A stretch of 6,064 bases of DNA from GWB1-37-8 sp964603935 (GTDB lineage: Bacteria; Patescibacteriota; Microgenomatia; Levybacterales; UBA12049): positions 1 to 6,064 of the forward strand of contig CAZRWL010000036.1 in NCBI GenBank assembly GCA_964603935.1, in the 5' to 3' direction. Shown here in pieces: positions 1 to 5,110 of this stretch. Numbering within the stretch: the stretch's first letter is position 1; every line of letters begins with the position of its first letter. The notes beneath the pieces are model-generated. The model did no database searches, was not told the origin of the DNA, and saw only the letters and a program-made list of their open reading frames with translations. The translations under genes and the position numbers were made by a program.

Positions 1-22
1 CGCTAACGCTCCTCGCAATGAC
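1..22. repeat. Truncated end of a dispersed intergenic repeat
   Basis: The complementary strand of these bases begins GTCATTGCGAGGAGCG. From memory, this is the start of a short dispersed repeat seen between genes in many unrelated bacteria, usually continuing with a GAAGCGA- or TTAGCGA-type segment. Only one end lies in the window, so neither its palindromic partner nor its length can be seen. It is much richer in G and C than the surrounding sequence. The call rests on recognising the sequence and not on a second copy here. Confidence 0.5.
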
Positions 23-31
23 AACCGACAG

Positions 32-73
32 GACAATTGAGATGACGTTTTAAAGAGACAATTCGGAAGACGT
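32..73. repeat. Two imperfect 17-base direct repeats, 25-base period
   Basis: GACAATTGAGATGACGT at 32-48 and GACAATTCGGAAGACGT at 57-73 agree at 14 of 17 positions. They lie just inside the dispersed repeat at the left edge. They may be debris of a repeat element or a weak binding-site pair. Nothing shows a function, and two copies could be chance. The rest of 1-170 holds no gene that I can support. Confidence 0.3.
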
Positions 74-170
74 GTAACAACTTCGAATTTCACAGCTGTT
101 TTTATCAGCGTAGTATCGTTATTTGTCGCGGTCGTCACTAAAAGCGGGTGGATAGTTTTTTTTAAATGTT

Positions 171-181
171 TATGCTATAAT
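171..181 (+). promoter_or_regulatory. Extended -10 promoter of the S1 gene
   Basis: A perfect TATAAT lies at 176-181, preceded by TG at 173-174 with one base between, which is the extended -10 form. No convincing -35 box sits 16-18 bases upstream, as expected when an extended -10 is used. Transcription should start near base 188, giving a leader of about 45 bases before the start codon at 233. Confidence 0.7.
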
Positions 182-195
182 GGTTCGACTGTTAA

Positions 196-211
196 ATCCT
201 GTTTTCAGGAT
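196..211 (+). promoter_or_regulatory. Leader hairpin upstream of the S1 ribosome binding site
   Basis: ATCCTG (196-201) and CAGGAT (206-211) form a perfect 6-base stem closed by a TTTT loop. The stem lies between the predicted transcription start (~188) and the Shine-Dalgarno sequence. No T-run follows, so it is not a terminator. Ribosomal protein genes, including S1 in E. coli, are often controlled through folded leaders, so a role in feedback or mRNA stability is possible but inferred only from position. Confidence 0.45.
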
Positions 212-216
212 CAAGA

Positions 217-223
217 AAGGTGA
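217..223 (+). promoter_or_regulatory. Shine-Dalgarno site of the S1 gene
   Basis: AAGGTGA matches the 3' part of the consensus AGGAGGTGA. It lies 9 bases before the ATG at 233 and only 5 before an out-of-frame ATG at 229. It is the only strong Shine-Dalgarno match in front of any of the five complete genes here. Confidence 0.6.
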
Positions 224-228
224 ATTTA

Positions 229-255
229 ATGAATGCAAACATCAACTTCAACTAA
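229..255 (+). other. Eight-codon micro-ORF overlapping the S1 start
   Basis: An ATG at 229 opens an 8-codon frame (MNANINFN) that ends at TAA 253-255. It runs in a different frame from the S1 gene, whose ATG is at 233. Both starts sit within reach of the same Shine-Dalgarno site, so ribosomes could choose between them. It may be an accident of AT-rich sequence or a decoy that tunes S1 synthesis. No homology supports it as a peptide gene. Confidence 0.25.
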
Positions 256-1348
256 AAAAGCTACTTCAATGGCTGACCTGATGAAAAAGGTCGCAGAAGC
301 CAAAACTCCATTTGTCTCTCCTCACAAAGGCGACATGTTGATCGGAACGATTACCAAATTAACCAGCGGCGAGATTTTGGTTGATATAAATGCCAAAACC
401 GAAGCTGTGGTTTTGGAAAAAGAAAGACATATTCTCAATAAAATTCTTTCTTCTTTCAAGGTCGGGGATCAAATTAAAGTTCAAGTTCTCAATCCCGAAT
501 CGGATTTTGGCTATCCGGTTGTCTCTTTGCGCCGATCGATTGGGGATATCACATGGGACCGCCTGGCAAAATTGCAAAAAAGCCAAGAGCCGGTCGAAGT
601 GAATTTGGATATGGCAACCAAAGGCGGATTTTTAGCCACAACTATGGATGGAATTTCCGGATTCTTGCCAAATTCCCATACTTCAAGTCTCATAAATCCG
701 CAGGGGCTGATCGGGAAGAAAATTAAAGTTGTTGTGCTGGAGACAAACAGAGAACTTAATAAAATCATCTTTTCCCAAAAACAGGTCATGGGTCAGACGG
801 ATTTCCAAAAGCTAATTAAGAATTTAAAGATTGGACAAAAAATTGACGCAGTTGTCTCAAATGTAGCCCCATTTGGTGTGTTTCTCTCTATCCCTGTTGA
901 GTCAGGAAAACTTGCCGAAGGGACTCGCCCTGAGCTTGTCGAAGGGTTCATTCACATCTCCGAAATATCCTGGGAAAATGTAGAAAATATTTCCGAGATG
1001 TTTAAAACAGGGGACAAGGTAACGGGTACAGCAATAGGATTTGACAAAGAAAGCAGAAGAGTAAATCTCTCCATCAAAAGATTATCAGCGGATCCTTTTG
1101 AAAAAAAGCTGGATGAATTTACAATAGATAAGAAAATCAAAGGAAAAGTTACGAAAATTATTTCAACGGGCGTGCTTTTGGATTTGGGAGACAATATAAC
1201 AGGACTGATTAAGAAAGAAAAAATTCCGGTTAAGACAGCTTACGAAGAAGGGCAAGAAATTGACGTTACAGTTTCGGCAGTTGACAAAAAACGTCATAGA
1301 GTTGAAGTCGCCCCAGTCCTCACAGCAAAGCCGATTGGATACAGATAA
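233..1348 (+). CDS. rpsA: Four-S1-domain RNA-binding protein, probable 30S ribosomal protein S1
   Basis: This protein binds single-stranded RNA through repeated S1 (OB-fold) domains. In ribosomal protein S1 these help load mRNA on the 30S subunit. Four domains are visible at about residues 33-101, 117-184, 200-283 and 297-362. The third is the most typical, with FGVF (214-217), a GFIHISEISW core (238-247) and a closing RRVNLSIKRL. Its 371 residues match the short four-domain S1 proteins of Gram-positive and CPR bacteria and not the six-domain E. coli form. The ATG at 233 is chosen for its Shine-Dalgarno site; M13 (base 269) is an alternative. The gene has its own promoter and an A/T-only spacer behind it. 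Residues 229-236 look like a translated repeat inserted in domain 3. Another multi-S1 RNA-binding protein cannot be excluded; the family call is secure, ribosomal S1 less so. Confidence 0.85.
   Translation: MQTSTSTKKATSMADLMKKVAEAKTPFVSPHKGDMLIGTITKLTSGEILVDINAKTEAVVLEKERHILNKILSSFKVGDQIKVQVLNPESDFGYPVVSLRRSIGDITWDRLAKLQKSQEPVEVNLDMATKGGFLATTMDGISGFLPNSHTSSLINPQGLIGKKIKVVVLETNRELNKIIFSQKQVMGQTDFQKLIKNLKIGQKIDAVVSNVAPFGVFLSIPVESGKLAEGTRPELVEGFIHISEISWENVENISEMFKTGDKVTGTAIGFDKESRRVNLSIKRLSADPFEKKLDEFTIDKKIKGKVTKIISTGVLLDLGDNITGLIKKEKIPVKTAYEEGQEIDVTVSAVDKKRHRVEVAPVLTAKPIGYR
916..946 (+). repeat. In-frame repeat element inside the third S1 domain
   Basis: CGAAGGG occurs at 916-922 and again at 940-946, exactly 24 bases (8 codons) apart. 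The second copy ends the sequence CCCTGAGCTTGTCGAAGGG (928-946). The complement of that sequence, CCCTTCGACAAGCTCAGGG, is a dispersed repeat that I recall from many bacterial genomes. CCCT (928-931) can pair with AGGG at either 919-922 or 943-946. It is read as EGTRPELV (residues 229-236), just before the EGFIHISEISW core where ordinary S1 domains have a short turn. The reading frame is kept. I infer an insertion that duplicated CGAAGGG; the duplication could instead belong to the element. Confidence 0.65.
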
Positions 1349-1464
1349 ATTTTCAATTTTAAATTTTTAATTTTCAATCAATTTTAAATTATTAAATGCT
1401 TAAATATTTAAAATTAAAATATTTAGATTTCATTTAAAATTTTAAATTTAAAATTAGTTTGTAG
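1349..1464. repeat. A/T-only low-complexity spacer with palindromes
   Basis: This intergenic stretch is almost entirely A and T and built from variants of AATTTTCAATTTT and TTTAAATTT. It contains a perfect 16-base palindrome, ATTTAAAATTTTAAAT (1432-1447), and a 9-base inverted repeat, TAAATATTT/AAATATTTA (1401-1409 and 1417-1425). Such filler is common between genes in CPR genomes. It may act as a weak terminator for the S1 gene or as an UP-like element for the promoter that follows, but no GC-rich terminator hairpin is present. Confidence 0.6.
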
Positions 1465-1470
1465 TATAAT
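1465..1470 (+). promoter_or_regulatory. -10 promoter of the HAD/radical SAM operon, leaderless
   Basis: A perfect TATAAT ends 8 bases before the ATG at 1479. Standard spacing puts the transcription start near 1477, so the message would begin within a few bases of the start codon. No Shine-Dalgarno sequence precedes that ATG, which agrees with leaderless translation. No clear -35 box is seen in the A/T-only upstream sequence. Confidence 0.6.
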
Positions 1471-1478
1471 AACCATGC

Positions 1479-2225
1479 ATGAGATATAAGGCGTTAATGC
1501 TTGATATCGATGGAACGCTTATTCGCGTAAAGGAAAAGGCAATGCCTTCAAAAGCGGTTGTTAGCGCACTTAAAAAAGTGAGCAAGATAGTGTCAATTCA
1601 TCTTGTTACAGCTCGTCCTTTCAATGAAACCCATAATTTGCCCGATCTGTTTAAAGTACTTCCATTTTTAAGCGATAGCATTATTAATGGTGGCGCACAA
1701 ATCATTAATCCTAATACCCATGAAATTATAACAAGCGTACCTATTCATACGTCATCCTTAAATTTTATAAAAACTCTTTTAACACTTTATCCAAATACAG
1801 TTGCCATATCTTCCAAAAATAAATCTTTTTCTCTCCATGATTCCTTAAGGTTAAAAAATATAATTAAAATTGTTGCGATTGGGGTAAGTAAGGCGGACGT
1901 ACCTATTTTAACGAGCCAATTAAATAGTCTAAAAGACATTGTCACATACGCAACCACTTCGTATAAAAAAGGGAATGACTTAATTATTACCAATAAGAAA
2001 GCTACGAAAGAATCAGGCGTTGCATGGCTTAAGAAGAGATATTTTTTGAAAAAGGGGGAGATAATTGGTGTTGGAGATACAACTCATGACTTACGATTTC
2101 TCTTAGAATGTGGTATAAGGGTAGCGATGGGAAATGCACAGCAAGAATTAAAAAAAATTGCAGATTTCGTTGCGCCAACAGTTGACGAGGATGGGCTTAT
2201 CGCTGTTATAAAAAGATATTTATGA
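1479..2225 (+). CDS. HAD-superfamily hydrolase, Cof-like type IIB phosphatase
   Basis: This is a soluble, Mg-dependent phosphatase of the haloacid dehalogenase superfamily, which works through a phospho-aspartate. Motif I is LDIDGT with nucleophile D9 and acid/base D11. Motif II is VTARP with T44. K177 in the KESG stretch is the probable motif III lysine. Motif IV is GDTTHD with D200 and D204. The stretch after motif IV (CGIRVAMGNA, then a DGL ending) and the cap between motifs II and III are typical of the Cof/type IIB group. Length (248 residues) is slightly short of the usual ~270. Motif IV has H203 where most Cof proteins have N. The ATG at 1479 puts motif I at the extreme N-terminus; an ATG at 1475 gives only a 4-codon frame. 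It overlaps the next gene by 4 bases, so translation is probably coupled. Substrate unknown: sugar phosphates or nucleotides are usual. Confidence 0.9.
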   Translation: MRYKALMLDIDGTLIRVKEKAMPSKAVVSALKKVSKIVSIHLVTARPFNETHNLPDLFKVLPFLSDSIINGGAQIINPNTHEIITSVPIHTSSLNFIKTLLTLYPNTVAISSKNKSFSLHDSLRLKNIIKIVAIGVSKADVPILTSQLNSLKDIVTYATTSYKKGNDLIITNKKATKESGVAWLKKRYFLKKGEIIGVGDTTHDLRFLLECGIRVAMGNAQQELKKIADFVAPTVDEDGLIAVIKRYL

Positions 2226-3649
2226 TGGGCGAAAAAATAACTCCAGAAAAGGCAAGATATAATGACGTAAGAGCGTTTATTTCCCGTGTAGTCGATGCGA
2301 GAGAGCTTGGATATGTCTATACATTTCCCGACAAAAGGGTATATTCATCCATAACCAATCCAGAAGAATTTATCAGAAGGGCATGGAGTGGGCATGAGGG
2401 TAAAATAGGCCTATATGTCCATACGCCGTTTTGTACGCCCAAACCTCCTCCGGATGGCGTTATACAAGAGATGCATGATAAAGGAATTCTGACGGAAGGA
2501 CGCGATCATCTCTGCGGTTACTGTAATTTATTTACTACCATAGTGGGTGGAATGCCACGAGGGTATACAGATGATGTGGTTGCAGAAACTAACCTATACA
2601 GAGAGCTGTTCAACGGAAAAACTCTTGAGGCGTCTTCCGTATATTTTGGTGGCGGCACACCAACGATGCTTTCGATAGAAGAGCTAAAAAGAACATATGA
2701 TGCGCTTGAATCCATTGTAGGAAGTTTCCCAGAGGATATAGAAAGAGCAATTGAAACAAGTCCTGATCTCGTGAGCGGAACAAAGCTAGAGGCGATTAAA
2801 AATATTGGATTTAACAGAGTTAGTATTGGTGTGCAAACTTTTAATGAAGGAGTTCTTCATTATGCGGGAAGAGATTACGACCCTAGGCTTGGTTATCAAG
2901 CAGTTAAAGATGCTCTAGAAATAGGATTTAAAAATGTTAACGCAGATATTATTGTGGGTCTTCCTTCATCAACAAGGGATACATTTCTTGAAGATATTAA
3001 GACTATTCGTGAACTTTCTCCCCACACAGTGACAATGTACCAAGATATGACGCGTCCTCTAACGCGCTTTCACAAAATGCAAGTAATCGGAAGTTTACCC
3101 AATATCTCTCCTGATGAAATTTATGCATGGACAGAAATAGCAAATAAACTTTTGGTGACTGATGGCTATGAAAGACAATCTTTAACCGCATGGGGAAAAG
3201 ATGGAGGGGGATACCGGCAGGGAGAAAATATCTATAGAAGTATTCCTATTCTCGGAATTGGTGCTGGAGCGCGATCTCATGCCCCAAATGGACATTATTC
3301 AACAGAATATACAGTTAGTACGCAATTAACTAATTATATCGTTGGTAAATGGAGAGAGTCTGTACGACAAGGAAAATTTCCAGCAATTCACGGAATTGAG
3401 ATGACGCCCGATCTAAAAATTAGAGAAAGAGTTGTTCTTGGGCTTATGTCTCCTGAAGGCGTAAGCGCATTAGATCTTCAAGGCAGATTCTCGACAGAAT
3501 TGCAGGCATTACAAGACGCGGGTATGATAAATAAAGTAGAAGGACGATGGAAATATACAGAGATGGGAAAAACATATAGCGGAGCTTTGGCAACCTTATT
3601 TTTTGGTAAAGAAATTGACCAAAAGTTAGAAATATACGAACATCGCTAG
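2222..3649 (+). CDS. HemW/HemN-like radical SAM protein with an expanded cysteine motif
   Basis: This is a radical S-adenosylmethionine protein of the coproporphyrinogen-oxidase-like group, soluble, 475 residues. The TIM-barrel core shows YVHTPFC (65-71), GGGTPT (143-148, SAM binding), SIGVQT (201-206), ADIIVGLP (241-248) and GIGAGARSH (345-353). A C-terminal winged-helix-like domain follows (about 395-470). The [4Fe-4S] cysteines should follow CxxxCxxC. Here C71 is followed by P75 where the second cysteine belongs, and C98 and C101 come after an extra 23 residues, giving C-x26-C-x2-C. The CGYCNLFT segment recalls the STM4012-type relatives more than classical HemW, with low certainty. No other heme gene is present, so calling it a coproporphyrinogen dehydrogenase would be unsafe. 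It starts inside the HAD stop codon (ATGA); ATG at 2225 is an equal alternative. Reaction unknown. Confidence 0.88.
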   Translation: MMGEKITPEKARYNDVRAFISRVVDARELGYVYTFPDKRVYSSITNPEEFIRRAWSGHEGKIGLYVHTPFCTPKPPPDGVIQEMHDKGILTEGRDHLCGYCNLFTTIVGGMPRGYTDDVVAETNLYRELFNGKTLEASSVYFGGGTPTMLSIEELKRTYDALESIVGSFPEDIERAIETSPDLVSGTKLEAIKNIGFNRVSIGVQTFNEGVLHYAGRDYDPRLGYQAVKDALEIGFKNVNADIIVGLPSSTRDTFLEDIKTIRELSPHTVTMYQDMTRPLTRFHKMQVIGSLPNISPDEIYAWTEIANKLLVTDGYERQSLTAWGKDGGGYRQGENIYRSIPILGIGAGARSHAPNGHYSTEYTVSTQLTNYIVGKWRESVRQGKFPAIHGIEMTPDLKIRERVVLGLMSPEGVSALDLQGRFSTELQALQDAGMINKVEGRWKYTEMGKTYSGALATLFFGKEIDQKLEIYEHR

Positions 3650-3693
3650 CATGGTTGAAACGTTTCGTTCTTCATAATCTCATCTTTAAGAGT

Positions 3694-3699
3694 TATAAT
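3694..3699 (+). promoter_or_regulatory. -10 promoter of radA, leaderless
   Basis: A perfect TATAAT ends 7 bases before the radA ATG at 3707, so transcription should start at about 3706. A weak -35 candidate, TTCATA, lies at 3671-3676 with a 17-base spacer. No Shine-Dalgarno sequence precedes the ATG. A 10-base palindrome, GAAACGTTTC, sits further upstream at 3657-3666 and could bind a regulator, with no supporting evidence. Confidence 0.6.
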
Positions 3700-3706
3700 A
3701 CAGATA

Positions 3707-5110
3707 ATGAAATCGAAAGTGTCATTTGTTTGCCAGGAGTGCGGTTATGATTCTCCGCAGTGGTTAGGGAAGTGTCCTGAGTGCGGGATGTGGAATACGC
3801 TTCGCGAAATAAAAATCTCCCCACTTCGTCCCGCTCAGCGGGACTTCGCGGGGCAAGGAAAATTCAAAAATCAAGACTTAGTCCCTAAGAAATTGTCAGA
3901 AATAAAATTTGAGAAAAAGCAAAGACTTTTAACCGGATTTTCGGAATTGGATTCTGTTTTGGGCGGGGGAATTGTGAGAGGATCAGCAATACTTTTGGCT
4001 GGGGATCCTGGAATAGGGAAGTCGACTTTACTTCTGCAAATTGCCTTAGGGATATCAAATGTATCAAAAGTACCAAAGGTATCAAAGGTATCAAAGGGAA
4101 AAAAGTCTCCATCTGATACTCTTGATACTTCTAGGGTTTTGTATATTAGTGGAGAAGAGTCCGAAGAGCAGATAAAGCTTCGGGCAGACAGAATTACCTC
4201 GGAAACTCATGCAAATCTCTTACTGTTTTCCAATACAAATACTGATTTAATCTGTGAGATAATTGCGAAAACTGAGCCTTCTTTGGTGATAGTTGATTCT
4301 ATTCAGACAATGGAGTCCGAGAACGTTTCGGGACTATCAGGTTCGGTTGGGCAGGTGCGCTATAGCGCGTTTCAGTTCATAAAACTTGCTAAAACAAAAA
4401 ACATTCCGGTAATTATGGTAGGTCATGTAACCAAAGAGGGAATGGTGGCAGGACCCATGGTTTTATCTCATATGGTTGATACGGTTTTATTTTTGGAAGG
4501 AGAAAAATTCACCTCGACCCGTATTTTAAGAGGTTTGAAAAACAGATTTGGTCCGGTTGATGAAATCGGACTTTTTGCCATGGGGGAGCAAGGAGTAAAA
4601 GAGCTAAATAGTCCTGAACAACTTTTTTTATCAAAAGACAGCAATATTTCATCTACGGGGAGTATTCTTTCGGTTACCATGGAAGGCACGCGGGCATTCT
4701 TAATTGAAATTCAAGCGTTGGTCGTCACTTCAAAAATCCCAATTCCCAGGCGAGTTGCGTCAGGAATAGATTACAAGCGTTTGGAATTATTATTGGCAGT
4801 TTTGCAAAAACATTGCGGTTTCCCGCTTGGCGGAATGGATGTTTTTGTCAATGTGGCGGGCGGTATAAAGCTTTCGGATCCTGGAACCGATTTAAGTATT
4901 TGTTTGGCAATTATCTCCAGTTTGCAAAACGTTAAATTGTCCGATAAAGTTGCGATTGGAGAGGTTGGTCTTTTGGGAGAATTGCGTAAAGCCGCATCAA
5001 CGGAAAAGCGTATCAAAGAAGCCAAAAAACTGGGATTTAAAGAAATAGTAAGCTCTGACAATTTTGGTACACTAAAAGAAGTAGTAAATTATCTGAATCA
5101 TGAAAAATAA
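3707..5110 (+). CDS. radA: DNA repair protein RadA (Sms)
   Basis: RadA is a RecA-like hexameric ATPase that drives DNA branch migration in recombination and repair. Domains in order: a zinc finger with C9, C12, C23 and C26 (residues 9-26); a RecA-type ATPase with Walker A GDPGIGKST (99-107), Walker B LVIVDSIQT (193-201, D197) and the RadA-specific KNRFG (278-282); and a C-terminal Lon-protease-like domain (about 300-460), which is non-proteolytic in this family. Length is 467 residues against the usual ~455-460. Two segments look inserted: residues 38-49 in the linker after the zinc finger and about 116-142 between the Walker A helix and the VLYISGEES strand. Without them the protein would be compact (~430). 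The ATG at 3707 is supported by the zinc finger starting 8 residues later and by the -10 box. Its 3' end overlaps the PIN-TRAM gene by 11 bases. Confidence 0.97.
   Translation: MKSKVSFVCQECGYDSPQWLGKCPECGMWNTLREIKISPLRPAQRDFAGQGKFKNQDLVPKKLSEIKFEKKQRLLTGFSELDSVLGGGIVRGSAILLAGDPGIGKSTLLLQIALGISNVSKVPKVSKVSKGKKSPSDTLDTSRVLYISGEESEEQIKLRADRITSETHANLLLFSNTNTDLICEIIAKTEPSLVIVDSIQTMESENVSGLSGSVGQVRYSAFQFIKLAKTKNIPVIMVGHVTKEGMVAGPMVLSHMVDTVLFLEGEKFTSTRILRGLKNRFGPVDEIGLFAMGEQGVKELNSPEQLFLSKDSNISSTGSILSVTMEGTRAFLIEIQALVVTSKIPIPRRVASGIDYKRLELLLAVLQKHCGFPLGGMDVFVNVAGGIKLSDPGTDLSICLAIISSLQNVKLSDKVAIGEVGLLGELRKAASTEKRIKEAKKLGFKEIVSSDNFGTLKEVVNYLNHEK
3819..3853. repeat. In-frame palindromic element in the RadA linker
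   Basis: The 35-base unit is a nested palindrome. CCCC (3819-3822) pairs with GGGG (3850-3853), and TCCCGC (3829-3834) pairs perfectly with GCGGGA (3838-3843) around a TCA loop. A CTTCG copy lies in each half (3824-3828 and 3844-3848). It is far richer in G and C than the rest of radA. It is read without a stop as residues 38-49 (SPLRPAQRDFAG), between the zinc finger and the ATPase core. The style matches mobile palindromic repeats; only one copy lies in this window. Confidence 0.7.
4052..4130. repeat. In-frame tandem and inverted GTATCAAAG repeat in RadA
   Basis: Five 9-base units run from 4052 to 4096, the last two exact copies of GTATCAAAG and the others variants of it. They read as repeated V-S-K or V-P-K (residues 119-130). 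The complementary motif follows at 4114-4129 (TGATACTCTTGATACT), read as SDTLDT-type residues. Bases 4078-4093 pair with 4114-4129 with 13 Watson-Crick pairs, 2 G-U pairs and one mismatch around a 20-base loop. Normal RadA proteins have only a few residues here. Confidence 0.7.

Noticed and set aside
1..153. Stop-free frame on the - strand running off the left edge
   Set aside because: It has no ATG start and no ribosome site, its end is translated repeat DNA, and its amino-acid make-up is not protein-like. I treat it as chance.
359..1194. Antisense and alternate-frame ORFs within the S1 gene
   Set aside because: They lie wholly opposite or within a gene with clear S1 domains, have no ribosome sites and show no recognisable motifs.
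2432..2524. The radical SAM insert as a fourth palindromic element
   Set aside because: I found no inverted or tandem repeat in the DNA of the insert, and its base composition matches its surroundings.
2518..3191. Antisense ORFs within the radical SAM gene
   Set aside because: They are shadows of a well-supported gene and have no domain signal.
2222..3649. Naming the gene hemW or hemN
   Set aside because: The cysteine motif differs strongly, and no heme gene is nearby. Family membership does not establish that reaction.
3650..3706. Rho-independent terminator after the radical SAM gene
   Set aside because: The only palindrome is GAAACGTTTC (3657-3666), which has no loop and no T-run behind it, so it cannot act as an intrinsic terminator.
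4052..4130. CRISPR array or leader
   Set aside because: The repeats are 9 bases in contiguous tandem without spacers, they lie inside radA and are translated in frame.
3885..5061. Antisense ORFs within radA
   Set aside because: The radA frame carries every expected motif; the opposite frames are low-complexity shadows, one of them reading through the GTATCAAAG repeat.
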